Source of the DNA: an uncultured Tissierellia bacterium
GTDB taxonomy: Bacteria; Bacillota; Clostridia; Tissierellales; Peptoniphilaceae
Length of the DNA: 22,180 nucleotides
Direction: 5' to 3'
Assembly: GCA_902489375.1 (NCBI GenBank)
Contig: CABTZP010000011.1
Coordinates: forward strand, 1-22,180
The notes beneath the pieces were generated by a model that was not told where the DNA came from, searched no databases, and was given only the letters and a program-made list of their open reading frames with translations. Below are positions 6,571 through 14,355 of this stretch, in pieces. Made by a program: the position numbers and the translations under genes. Positions within the stretch are counted from its first letter, which is position 1. Every line of letters begins with the position of its first letter.

Positions 6571-8865
6571 TTATCGCTTCATTAAATATTGGTCGATTCC
6601 CTGAGCGGACGTCCTTCCTGCGCCCATGGCTTTGATTACGGTTGCCGACCCGGTTACTGAATCACCTCCTGCAAAAACGCCAGGCAAATTTGTCATTCCT
6701 TTTTCGTCCACGACAATCCCGTTTTTCTGATTGATCTCTAGTCCATCCAGTCCCTTAGCTGCTCTGGGGTTCGCTATCGTTCCTAAAGCCATGATGACTG
6801 CATCACAGGAAAGCACAAATTCAGATCCTTCTACCGGAATCGGACGGCACCTGCCCGAAGCATCACAGGCGCCTAGAGCCATCTGGATGCATTCTGCTCC
6901 GGAAACCCAGCCTTGATCATCTCCCAAGAAACGAACCGGATTTTGCAGGAGATTGAAAATAACGCCTTCTTCTTTGGCGTGTTGAACTTCTTCCGCCCGG
7001 GCGGGAAGTTCATTTTCTCCTCTTCGGTAAACAATTCTGCTTTGGCCGCCTAAGCGCATGACGGTTCTTGCCGCATCCATCGCCACATTGCCCCCGCCGA
7101 CCACGATGACATTTTTCCCCCGACAGACATCCGTATCATAAGCCGGATCGAAGGCGTGCATTAAGTTTGACCGGGTCAAAAACTCATTGGCTGAATAGAC
7201 CCCATTTAAATTTTCACCCGGAACCCCCATAAAACGGGGCAGTCCAGCCCCTGAGGCAATGAAGACGGCATCAAAACCTTCCTCATCCATCAGGGCCTTA
7301 ATCGTGATCGATTGGCCGATCAAGACATTGGTTTCAATCTTTACACCCAATTTTCGGACATTTTCCACTTCATAGGCGACCACCTCATCTTTGGGAAGAC
7401 GAAATTCGGGGATGCCATACTGAAGGACACCCCCTGCCATGTGGAGGGATTCAAAGATGGTAACTTCATGTCCAAGCTTAGCCAAATCGCCTGCACAGGC
7501 CAGTCCCGCTGGCCCAGAACCAATGATGGCTACTTTTTTTCCTGTCCGCTTTGCCGTTGGCGCTTCGAAGGAAATCTGATGGTTTCTTGCCCAATCGGCT
7601 GCATAGCGCTCTAATTTTCCAATGGCAATGGCATCCCCTTTTTTTCCTCGGACGCACTGACCTTCACACTGGGTTTCCTGGGGGCAAACCCTTCCGCAAA
7701 CTGCAGGCAGACAGGACGACTCGGATAGAATTCGGAAAGCCTCGCGATTATTTCCCTCACTGATGGATTGGATAAATTGGGGAATATGAATCTGAACGGG
7801 GCAGCCCTCGACGCAGGCGGGCTTTTTGCAATTCAAACACCGAGAGGCTTCAAGCCTGGCTTCTTCATCGGAATAGCCCAGACAAACTTCCTGAAAATGA
7901 TAGGAGCGTTCAAGCGGATTTCGCTCGGCAATCGGAATTCTCTTCCAGGGGTCGAAAGCCTCCTTGGTATAGGCAGGTTTTTCATGAGCGCTGGCGGCAG
8001 GCTGGCTTTTTTCAGTCTCTTTTTCTTCAAGAAGGGCTCGGCCTTCAGGGATTCGATCCATTTTCATTCTTCGAAGGGCCAGATCGAAGTCGACTTTATG
8101 GCCATCGAACTCGGGTCCGTCGACACAGGCAAATCGGGTTTTTCCATCTACCAGCACCCGGCAGGCTCCGCACATCCCGGTCCCGTCGACCATGAGCGGA
8201 CTTAATGAAGCGATGGTTGGAATGTTCAGGCCCTTTTCACTGGTCAACTGGCAGACGAATTTCATCATGATGGTCGGTCCGATGACCACGACTTTACCAT
8301 AGTTTTTGCCTTGATTTTTTACCAGATCCTCTAACAGGTCCGTTACCCTTCCCGGAAAGCCGTAGGACCCGTCATCCGTTGCAATATAAACATTTTCCGC
8401 CAAGGCCTTCATGGGCTCTTCCCAGAAGATCAGCTCTTTTGTTCGTGCGCCCATGATGACATCTACGGGAACCCCATGTTCACTCATCCATTTCACCTGA
8501 GGATAAATGGGGGCAATGCCCAGGCCGCCTGCAATAAAGCAGGGATGTAGCTTTTTAAGGCGCCCAAGAGAAACGTTAAGAAGATCAGAAGGGTTTCCTA
8601 AAGGGCCGAGAACATCCAATAGCGCGCCTCCCTCAGGGATTTTCCCCATTTTTTGGGTGGATAAACCCACTTCCTGAACAGCTACGGTTATGGTTCCCTC
8701 TTTTCGGTCATAATCCGCGATAGTCAGAGGAATTCTTTCTCCATACTGATCGACTTTGACGATCAAAAACTGGCCGGGCAAACAAGACCGGGCAATCCAT
8801 GGCGCTTCAATGACCATCGTAAAAATAGAATCCGATTCGCGTGTTTTTTTTAGGATTTTATACAT
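6571..8865 (-). CDS. nfnAB: Fused NfnAB-type NADH-dependent ferredoxin:NADP+ oxidoreductase (often labelled PyrK-like/GltD-like)
   Basis: Flavin-based electron-bifurcating transhydrogenase linking ferredoxin, NAD(H) and NADP(H) in the anaerobe cytosol. The 764 residues fuse both subunits. The NfnA half (1 to about 275) is a PyrK-like FAD/NAD module with the 2Fe-2S ligands Asp227, Cys232, Cys235 and Cys247 in VDGTGMCGACRV and RFACVDGPEFD; the Asp plus three Cys set is that described for NfnA. A flexible linker (about 280-305) follows. The NfnB half has cysteine groups at 343/346/351/355 and 385/390/394/400/404 for 4Fe-4S clusters, an FAD site GSGPAG (449-454), an NADP site GGGNVA (590-595), and GVFAGGDSVTGSATV. 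No glutamate synthase large subunit is present, and separate nfnA and nfnB genes are the common form, so bifurcation is a better guess than GOGAT. AGAGG lies 9 bases before ATG. The gene is monocistronic with its own terminator. Confidence 0.88.
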   Translation of the reverse strand: MYKILKKTRESDSIFTMVIEAPWIARSCLPGQFLIVKVDQYGERIPLTIADYDRKEGTITVAVQEVGLSTQKMGKIPEGGALLDVLGPLGNPSDLLNVSLGRLKKLHPCFIAGGLGIAPIYPQVKWMSEHGVPVDVIMGARTKELIFWEEPMKALAENVYIATDDGSYGFPGRVTDLLEDLVKNQGKNYGKVVVIGPTIMMKFVCQLTSEKGLNIPTIASLSPLMVDGTGMCGACRVLVDGKTRFACVDGPEFDGHKVDFDLALRRMKMDRIPEGRALLEEKETEKSQPAASAHEKPAYTKEAFDPWKRIPIAERNPLERSYHFQEVCLGYSDEEARLEASRCLNCKKPACVEGCPVQIHIPQFIQSISEGNNREAFRILSESSCLPAVCGRVCPQETQCEGQCVRGKKGDAIAIGKLERYAADWARNHQISFEAPTAKRTGKKVAIIGSGPAGLACAGDLAKLGHEVTIFESLHMAGGVLQYGIPEFRLPKDEVVAYEVENVRKLGVKIETNVLIGQSITIKALMDEEGFDAVFIASGAGLPRFMGVPGENLNGVYSANEFLTRSNLMHAFDPAYDTDVCRGKNVIVVGGGNVAMDAARTVMRLGGQSRIVYRRGENELPARAEEVQHAKEEGVIFNLLQNPVRFLGDDQGWVSGAECIQMALGACDASGRCRPIPVEGSEFVLSCDAVIMALGTIANPRAAKGLDGLEINQKNGIVVDEKGMTNLPGVFAGGDSVTGSATVIKAMGAGRTSAQGIDQYLMKR

Positions 8866-8901
8866 GAGAAAGACCTCTTTTTCCCTTTCAGCAATTAATC
8901 T

Positions 8902-8936
8902 GAATTGACCTTAAATAAAGCTTAAGAACTCAATTC
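8902..8936. repeat. Interrupted inverted repeat upstream of nfnAB
   Basis: Outer arms GAATTGA (8902-8908) and TCAATTC (8930-8936) enclose inner arms CTTAA (8910-8914) and TTAAG (8922-8926). It lies 37-71 bases before the nfnAB start in the divergent intergenic region. It could be an operator or leader hairpin; neither arm matches a regulator consensus I know. Confidence 0.4.
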
Positions 8937-8944
8937 CAGTCTAT

Positions 8945-8972
8945 TCGACTTTCGTGTTAATATGATTATACT
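8945..8972 (+). promoter_or_regulatory. Candidate promoter of the TVP38-type gene
   Basis: TCGACT (8945-8950), 16-base spacer, TATACT (8967-8972), 4/6 and 5/6 to the vegetative consensus. It implies a leader of about 90 bases. The opposite strand here also carries an exact TATAAT (8968-8973) but without a matching -35 box, so the nfnAB promoter remains unassigned. Confidence 0.35.
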
Positions 8973-9071
8973 CGTAATCAACAAAACTTGGCTAATTCCT
9001 ACTGGTTTGGGAAAAGTCATTTTTTTTTCATTTGGCAAAGGGTGCCTTAGAAAGATCGATTTGGGTGGGGA

Positions 9072-9746
9072 ATGGAAAACAGAGAAAACAACCATAAATA
9101 TAAAATGGCCATGGAGCATCAGCTGGAACACCTCAAAATCCAGAAGGTAAAAAAAATCCAAAGAAAGATTCGAATCATCACCTTGATTCTTTTCGTCTTC
9201 CTGATGATTTTCCTTTTTAACGGCTATCAAAAAGGCTGGTTTGATTCCACAGAACCCTTGGAAAACCTCTTTGCCCGCCTTGGTCCAATCGGTTTTATCG
9301 TCGCGGGAATTTTGGTAGTAATAAACTGCATTGTCCCTGTAATCCCCGCTTCTCTTCCTTCTTTGGCTATGTTTATCGCTTACGGGCCAATTTACGGATT
9401 TATTTCCGTTCTCATTTTAAATATTGTCGGTTCCATGATTACCTTTACCCTATCGGCTCAATTTGGGGAAAAGTTTGTCAAAGCCTTTGTCCCGGATCGC
9501 GTTTTTGACAAGATTCACAGCAAAATAAAAGACGAAAAAACGGCCACAAAATTACTGATCATGGCCTATCTCGTTCCCGGCATACCGGATGACGCAACGA
9601 CTATGGTCGTTGGGATGACGAACATGAGTCTTTCCCGCTTTTTTTGGATAGCCGTCCTTTGTAAGCCCCTGCCCACCTTTTTATATTTATTCGGCTTTAG
9701 TTCCATTTTGCAGTGGATTTTCCAGAGCCTGTTAAAAATGATTTAA
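9072..9746 (+). CDS. TVP38/TMEM64 family (VTT/DedA-like) inner-membrane protein
   Basis: Polytopic membrane protein of 224 residues, the only plus-strand gene here. A basic, Lys-rich N-terminal stretch (1-32) precedes a first membrane helix (about 34-51). The VTT-type core (about 68-205) has hydrophobic segments at about 73-90, 95-120, 160-180 and 190-215. Recognisable family phrases are VIPASLPSLAMFIAYGPIYGF, a glycine-containing LNIVGSMITFTLSAQFGEKF, and AYLVPGIPDDATTMVVGMTNMSL, a re-entrant-loop-like Pro-rich segment. VTT/DedA proteins are linked to lipid scrambling or membrane homeostasis, but the role of this one cannot be told from sequence. The start at 9072 is preceded by the G-rich GGTGGGGA; a second ATG at 9105 has no ribosome site. 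It converges with smpB across a shared terminator. Confidence 0.85.
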   Translation: MENRENNHKYKMAMEHQLEHLKIQKVKKIQRKIRIITLILFVFLMIFLFNGYQKGWFDSTEPLENLFARLGPIGFIVAGILVVINCIVPVIPASLPSLAMFIAYGPIYGFISVLILNIVGSMITFTLSAQFGEKFVKAFVPDRVFDKIHSKIKDEKTATKLLIMAYLVPGIPDDATTMVVGMTNMSLSRFFWIAVLCKPLPTFLYLFGFSSILQWIFQSLLKMI

Positions 9747-9747
9747 A

Positions 9748-9773
9748 AGAAAGCGGGCAATTGCCCGCTTTCT
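9748..9773. terminator. Bidirectional terminator between the TVP38-type gene and smpB
   Basis: A perfect 26-bp palindrome with GC-rich core GCGGGCAATTGCCCGC flanked by AGAAA and TTTCT. It begins two bases after the plus-strand stop and ends one base after the smpB stop, so one hairpin ends both converging transcripts. The T tracts are short (TTTCT), so termination in each direction may be incomplete. Confidence 0.8.
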
Positions 9774-9774
9774 G

Positions 9775-10242
9775 CTATTTATATTGGCGAATCGCCCGTT
9801 CAACTTTTCTGCGATCGTCTTCTCTTTTCAAGCTTTCTCTTTTATCATAAAGCTTTTTTCCCCGGCCAAGGGCAATATCGAGTTTAACCAGGCCATCTCT
9901 CAAATGAACATTTAGAGGCAGAATACTGTATCCCGCTTGCTGAGCGGCCTGACCTAGCTTCTGAATTTCCTTTCTGTGAAGAAGGAGCCTTCTTACCCTT
10001 AAGGGATCCACATTATATCGGTTCCCCTCTTTATAAGGATGGATATGCATCCCCTCAATATAAGCTTCTCCCCCTTCCACCGTGATATAGGCTTCTTTGA
10101 TCGAAACCTTGCCCTGACGAATACTTTTCACCTCAGTGCCTTTAAGCTCAATTCCCGCTTCAATCGGTTTTTCTAGAAAATAGTCATGACCTGCCTTTTT
10201 ATTATTGGCAAGAATTTTGACCGCTTCTTTTTTTTCTGCCAT
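9775..10242 (-). CDS. smpB: SsrA-binding protein SmpB (trans-translation)
   Basis: Binds tmRNA and delivers it to stalled ribosomes so that incomplete proteins are tagged and released. The 155 residues match family length and sequence: ILANNKKAGHDYFLEKPIEAGIEL, GTEVKSIRQGKVSIKEAYI, the IEGMHIHPY segment, and the basic tail KLYDKRESLKREDDRRKVERAIRQYK that occupies the mRNA channel. It follows rnr by only two bases (TAACTATG), so the two are coupled; RNase R degrades the mRNA released by this system. AGAAGG lies about 11 bases before ATG, inside rnr. The tmRNA gene, often nearby, is not seen in this window. Confidence 0.97.
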   Translation of the reverse strand: MAEKKEAVKILANNKKAGHDYFLEKPIEAGIELKGTEVKSIRQGKVSIKEAYITVEGGEAYIEGMHIHPYKEGNRYNVDPLRVRRLLLHRKEIQKLGQAAQQAGYSILPLNVHLRDGLVKLDIALGRGKKLYDKRESLKREDDRRKVERAIRQYK

Positions 10243-10244
10243 AG

Positions 10245-12752
10245 TTATCTGTGCCTTCTCCTGACTGGTCTTCTTGGCTTTCTGCTTAGCGATCTTCTTG
10301 ATCGGGGGCCGGTTTTTTTCACCTCACGACTTCTTCCGCGAAGGCCCTCACTTCGTCCAGAGTAGCCAGTTTCAATTCTCTCGCCTGAATAGCGTTCGTT
10401 TGCCAGCTTTCTGATTTTTTTGTCCTGGACTTCTTTTGAAGGAGATTTCTCCTCCTGTCCCTGATGGCTTGGCTGTTCACCCCAAAGAATCTGAAAGTCA
10501 ATTTCCCGGTTTTCCGGAGAAGCGGCCGCCACCAAAACCCTGACTCGGTCGCCGTAATGAATCTGCCGATGGGTTCTTTCCCCTTTCGCGATAAAGTGCT
10601 TTTCATCATAGGTATAATAATCATCCTTCATGTCCCGGAAGTGGGCCAAGCCCTCAATTGAATTCTCTAAGCGAATGAAAACGCCAAAATTGGTGAGGGA
10701 GCTAACAATGCCATAAAATTCCTCCCCGATAAACTGCTGCATATATTCAGCGGCTTTCATATCCACGACATCATGCTCAGCCTCTTCAGCTCTTTCTTCG
10801 GTATCGGAAAGATGGATGCATTTTTCCATCAGCAACTCGTAAAGCCCCTCTTCCTTTCTGGCTTTTCCATCTAAAAAGTCTTTCACTAGGCGATGAGCGA
10901 TCAGGTCCGAATACCTGCGAATGGGGGCTGTAAAATGAGAATAGTGCTCTTCAGCAAGGCCAAAATGAATCTCAGGCCTGGGACTATAGACAGCTCTTTG
11001 CAGGCTTTGAAGAATGGCCATACCAATGATTTGTTCTTCTTTTTTCCCCTGGGCCATCTCCAGGATCTTGTCGACGTCATCGGGCTTCGGATGAAGGGGG
11101 ATCTGAGGATAATGAAAAGCGGCCAGGACCTGATTTAAATGGTCAATGTTTTCCGCTGTCGGCTTTTCATGAATTCGATAAATAAAGGGCAGGTTCTTTT
11201 TGTAAAAATAACTTCCGATCACCACATTATTTAAGATCATAAATTCTTCAATCACCCGGTTGGCGATCCTTCGCTCTTCTTCTTTCACGTCGACTGCATG
11301 GCCCTCCTCATCCAGGATGATCTTGGTCTCCGGAAAGTCAAAATCCAACGTTCCCTTTTGATCCCTTTGAACATCGAGCATCAAATAAATCTTTTTCATT
11401 AAATCCAGCTGGGGATAAAGTGAAGCGTCCTCTGAAAATTCTTTTCCATATTCCATATAATCAGAAACATCTGTATAGATCAGCCTGTGGTTTGACCGGA
11501 TGATGGAAGGATAAAACTGACTGTCAACAAGCTGACCCTGATCATTTAAAGTAATCTGCGTCGTCAGGGTAAGCCTTTCCTCGTCCGGATTTAGTGAACA
11601 GATTCCATTCGACAGGGCAAAGGGAAGCATAGGAATTACCCGATCCAAAAGATAGACGGAGTTCCCTCTTTCATAGGCGTCCTTGTCGATGGCTGAGCCT
11701 TCCCTGACATAATGAGAAACATCAGCAATATGGACATAGAGATTGAAGAATTTTCCTCTTTTTTCAACCGAAATGGCATCATCAAAATCCTTGGCGTCCG
11801 CTCCATCAATGGTCACCGTATACAGGTTGCGTAGGTCACGCCTGCCCTTTCGGTCTGAAACCGTAACTTTTTGCGGAATTTTTTCGGCTTCTTCCTGGCT
11901 TTGATCAGAAAATTCATAAGGAAGCTCATGGTTTCGCAAAATGGAAGTAATATCCACACCGCTTTCCCCAGCTTTTCCGATAATCTCCCGAACATGGCCA
12001 AGGGGGTAGGGATCTTGGGGCTGATAATTTACAATTTCAACCAGGACCTTGTCATTTTCCTCGGCGTCCATGGAACCGCCTTTGGGGATCAGGATATGAA
12101 CAAAAAACCTGGGATCGTCTGGGATCACAAAGTCATCCTGCCCTTCCTTTACAAATTTTCCCACCAAAGGATGAGGATTTCTTTCCAGAACTTCAGTCAC
12201 CTCTCCTTCAGGGTTTCGGCTGCTTTGCTCATCCGCTGGCCGGATAATCCGATAGGAAACCAGATCTCCCTGTAATGCGCCATTTAAGTTGTCGGCGCTG
12301 ACATAAATATCTGTTTCTTTTTCTTCTTCCGGCAAAATGAAAGCAAACCCTTTCCGATTCATTTGAACTTTTCCCGCCTTTTCCTTTTCCTTTCCTTTAT
12401 TGGTATTGGAAAAGGATTTTTCTTTTGGTGAGACTTTTTCTTCTTTCAGCGGGACTCCTTGAAAAGGCTCCTTTGGCGTTTTTTTCGGCTCCTCTTTTCC
12501 CTTTTTTTCAGCTTCATCTGAATGTGAGATCAACGCTTTTTTTGCGCTTTCTCTTTGATAAGTCCGATTGACCTTGATTTTCCCTTTCTTGGACATACGA
12601 ATCATTTCGTTTTCCAACATTTCCTCGATCAAATCGTAAAATTCGAGGCGCTGTGTGTCATTAAGGCCAAAAGTATCTGCTAAAGACGAGGCCTGAACAG
12701 GCGTATAGGATTCCTTACTCATATAGGAAAGAAGAAAAGATTTAATATTCAT
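10245..12752 (-). CDS. rnr: Ribonuclease R (3'-5' exoribonuclease)
   Basis: Processive 3'-5' exoribonuclease of the RNB family that degrades structured RNA and mRNA freed by trans-translation. The 835 residues run: N-terminal winged-helix-like region (1 to about 60), a Lys/Glu-rich linker (65-128), cold-shock domains (about 129-270), the RNB catalytic domain with Asp316, Asp322, Asp324 and Asp325 in TIDGADAKDFDDAI, HFTAPIRRYSDLIAHRLV (606-623), an S1 domain (about 677-757: GIVSSLTNFGVFIRLENSIEGL), and a strongly Arg/Lys-rich tail (780-835). ATG 12752 is chosen since AGAGGGTG lies six bases upstream; the frame extends 12 codons further to 12788 without a ribosome site. smpB follows at once. 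A weak TATAAA box lies upstream but its -35 is poor. The secG terminator separates it from secG. Confidence 0.96.
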   Translation of the reverse strand: MNIKSFLLSYMSKESYTPVQASSLADTFGLNDTQRLEFYDLIEEMLENEMIRMSKKGKIKVNRTYQRESAKKALISHSDEAEKKGKEEPKKTPKEPFQGVPLKEEKVSPKEKSFSNTNKGKEKEKAGKVQMNRKGFAFILPEEEKETDIYVSADNLNGALQGDLVSYRIIRPADEQSSRNPEGEVTEVLERNPHPLVGKFVKEGQDDFVIPDDPRFFVHILIPKGGSMDAEENDKVLVEIVNYQPQDPYPLGHVREIIGKAGESGVDITSILRNHELPYEFSDQSQEEAEKIPQKVTVSDRKGRRDLRNLYTVTIDGADAKDFDDAISVEKRGKFFNLYVHIADVSHYVREGSAIDKDAYERGNSVYLLDRVIPMLPFALSNGICSLNPDEERLTLTTQITLNDQGQLVDSQFYPSIIRSNHRLIYTDVSDYMEYGKEFSEDASLYPQLDLMKKIYLMLDVQRDQKGTLDFDFPETKIILDEEGHAVDVKEEERRIANRVIEEFMILNNVVIGSYFYKKNLPFIYRIHEKPTAENIDHLNQVLAAFHYPQIPLHPKPDDVDKILEMAQGKKEEQIIGMAILQSLQRAVYSPRPEIHFGLAEEHYSHFTAPIRRYSDLIAHRLVKDFLDGKARKEEGLYELLMEKCIHLSDTEERAEEAEHDVVDMKAAEYMQQFIGEEFYGIVSSLTNFGVFIRLENSIEGLAHFRDMKDDYYTYDEKHFIAKGERTHRQIHYGDRVRVLVAAASPENREIDFQILWGEQPSHQGQEEKSPSKEVQDKKIRKLANERYSGERIETGYSGRSEGLRGRSREVKKTGPRSRRSLSRKPRRPVRRRHR

Positions 12753-12861
12753 ACAAACACCCTCTTTGCTGCCCTGACAGCGGTTCAAAAGATTTACTCA
12801 TCCTTTGTTTTACTCGACCTCTTTATTTATACCCATTACAGCCCTAATGCGCCATTCCATG

Positions 12862-12894
12862 AAAAAAGGCGAAACTTCAATCTTGAAGTTCGCC
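12862..12894 (-). terminator. Rho-independent terminator of secG
   Basis: Minus-strand GGCGAACTTCAA pairs with TTGAAGTTTCGCC (one bulged base), followed by six T residues. It lies about 45 bases after the secG stop and 110 bases before rnr, so secG and rnr, often co-transcribed in Firmicutes, are separated here or joined only by read-through. Confidence 0.85.
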
Positions 12895-12940
12895 CCTTTG
12901 GCCTATCCATAATATAATTGCGCTCACCATTTTTTTCTGC

Positions 12941-13165
12941 CTATTTGATCAGAACAAGACCCAAAAGGCTAATGACGAAAATGACTGAGCTGATAATGGT
13001 AATTTTACCCAGGAAAGCATCCCTTGATTTATAGGCGGAAGTTCCGTACATATTTGCTTCCTGACCAAAAAGCGATCCCGCTCCGGTTTTGGGCTTCATC
13101 ATTAACGTTGCAACAATAATGATTACACTGGTCACGACCAAAAGAACCATGCATAATGTCTTCAA
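12941..13165 (-). CDS. secG: Preprotein translocase subunit SecG
   Basis: Small membrane partner of SecYE that helps the SecA translocation cycle. With a TTG start at 13165 it has 74 residues, the normal SecG length: first membrane helix (about 5-23), a cytosolic loop with KTGAGSLFGQEANMYGTSAYKSRDAFLGKIT, and a second helix (about 54-73). The loop's TGAGSLFG and the AFLGKIT segment are typical of the family. TTG is chosen because AGAGGTGG lies eight bases upstream; the first ATG (13150) is 15 bases further on and too far from that site, and the longer frame to 13219 would start upstream of it. It has its own promoter and terminator. Confidence 0.88.
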   Translation of the reverse strand: MKTLCMVLLVVTSVIIIVATLMMKPKTGAGSLFGQEANMYGTSAYKSRDAFLGKITIISSVIFVISLLGLVLIK

Positions 13166-13209
13166 ATTTTTCACCACCTCTGCTATTGCGATTTCGAAAC
13201 GACGTGGAA

Positions 13210-13238
13210 AGTATATCAAAGAAAGAGCGCCCTTTCAA
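13210..13238 (-). promoter_or_regulatory. Strong sigmaA-type promoter of secG (extended -10)
   Basis: Minus-strand TTGAAA (13233-13238), 17-base spacer, TATACT (13210-13215), 5/6 at both boxes, with TGA directly before the -10 as an extended -10 element. Located just after the comEA stop; leader about 40 bases. Confidence 0.8.
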
Positions 13239-13252
13239 CGTAATGCCCAAAT

Positions 13253-13990
13253 TTATTCGGTTCTCAACCGATGCTTCAATTTTTCAAAGGTTTTCTCGCC
13301 AATGCCAGAAATATTTTTGATTTCTTCGATCGTTTTAAAGGGATGGTCTGACCGGTAATTGATAATCTCTTTTGCCCGGGACGGACCAATCGACGGCAGG
13401 CTCATTAGCTCTTCTTTGGTGGCCTGGTTGATATTAACCGTGAAAGCATCCTCATTCTGACCGGGTACGTTTTGATCTGTAGTGGGATTTTTAGACTGAT
13501 CAGGAACATGGACCCAGGTTGATTCGAGACCGTTTTCGTCTGAAGACGAATTGCAATCAGGAATCACGATTTTCATCTCATCCGTCACTTTCATCGCCAA
13601 ATTAACCGAGTCAAGATTCGCATCTTCTGTGAGGCCTCCCGCCTGTTTAATCACATCTGATACCCGCTCTCCCGTTTGAACGCCGTAAACACCAGGATGG
13701 AGAACAGCCCCGTCAATATGGACATAGCAAAGGGAAATTTTCTTTTCTTCCTGGTCTTTTTCTCGCCCGGTATCCTCCTTTGGCTGAGAAGACACCGCTC
13801 CAGAAGAGTGGGCGCCTTCACTTGCCTGTTGATCTTCCTTTTCCTCCGCGTAAGAAAACTCACTTAGGTCTTGCTGGTCGGAAGAGAAAAGCTCTTTTCC
13901 TATCCCTCGATGAGCCTGAAAAGCGCCTAAGCCGATCAAGATGGTGACTACAAAAACAAATAAAATTTTTTCTTTATGTTGAGAAAGCAA
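13253..13990 (-). CDS. comEA: ComEA-like DNA-binding competence protein
   Basis: Membrane-anchored DNA receptor of the transformation apparatus. The 245 residues hold one N-terminal membrane helix (about 9-26), an acidic, Ser/Gln-rich spacer (36-85), an SLBB domain (about 88-146: CYVHIDGAVLHPGVYGV, GERVSDVIKQAGGLTEDANL), a second linker, and a C-terminal pair of helix-hairpin-helix motifs (183-243: VNINQATKEELMSLPSIGPS, then EIKNISGIGEKTFEKLK). The start is TTG at 13990 with AAGGAG five bases before it. It follows rsfS by 13 bases, in line with the nadD-yqeK-rsfS...comEA order of Bacillus, but yqeM, comER, comEB and comEC are absent here, so the DNA-uptake channel, if present, is encoded elsewhere. 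Confidence 0.93.
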   Translation of the reverse strand: MLSQHKEKILFVFVVTILIGLGAFQAHRGIGKELFSSDQQDLSEFSYAEEKEDQQASEGAHSSGAVSSQPKEDTGREKDQEEKKISLCYVHIDGAVLHPGVYGVQTGERVSDVIKQAGGLTEDANLDSVNLAMKVTDEMKIVIPDCNSSSDENGLESTWVHVPDQSKNPTTDQNVPGQNEDAFTVNINQATKEELMSLPSIGPSRAKEIINYRSDHPFKTIEEIKNISGIGEKTFEKLKHRLRTE

Positions 13991-14003
13991 GGGGTCTCCT
14001 TAT

Positions 14004-14339
14004 CTAATCAGACCAAAGCTCCTCCAGACCATAATATTCTCTTTTTTCCTCTGTAAAGATATGAACAATCGTCTCTGCGCAATCGAGAAGAATCCATCCT
14101 CCTTCTCTCATCCCTTCTGTTCGCACCGGTGGGGTTCCTGCTTGAGATAAGGCCTCCTCAATCGCATCCGCAATCGCCTGGGTATGGTTTTTGTTTCTAC
14201 CGGACATGATGATGAAATAATCACTAAGGCCCGCTTGATTGTCCAATTTTATGGTCTTAATGTCCTTGGCTAATTTGTCGTCTGCCGCCTGAATGATCGT
14301 CTTGTTTTTTTCTTTAATGGGATCTTCTTTCTTTGTCAT
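14004..14339 (-). CDS. rsfS: Ribosomal silencing factor RsfS
   Basis: Binds L14 (uL14) on the large subunit and blocks subunit joining when nutrients are short. The 111 residues fit the family: IIQAADDKLAKDIKTIKL, the core LSDYFIIMSGRNKNHTQAIADAI, the TEGMREGGWILLDC turn, and the C-terminal TEEKREYYGLEELWSD. ATG 14339 follows GGAAAGGAAAGAAA; the frame extends to 14423 but that would overlap yqeK by 68 bases and lacks family homology. The gap from yqeK is 16 bases, so they are co-transcribed. Confidence 0.95.
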   Translation of the reverse strand: MTKKEDPIKEKNKTIIQAADDKLAKDIKTIKLDNQAGLSDYFIIMSGRNKNHTQAIADAIEEALSQAGTPPVRTEGMREGGWILLDCAETIVHIFTEEKREYYGLEELWSD

Positions 14340-14355
14340 TTTCTTTCCTTTCCTT

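Noticed and set aside
7768..8205. 145-codon plus-strand frame opposite nfnAB
   Set aside because: It covers the conserved cysteine and linker region of nfnAB in antisense and has no ribosome site or domain.
6571..8865. Glutamate synthase small subunit as the main function
   Set aside because: No large subunit is nearby, and the N-terminal PyrK-like 2Fe-2S module fits NfnA; the GltD resemblance is explained by NfnB.
11871..12275. 134-codon plus-strand frame opposite rnr
   Set aside because: Antisense shadow of the cold-shock and RNB regions of RNase R; no independent support.
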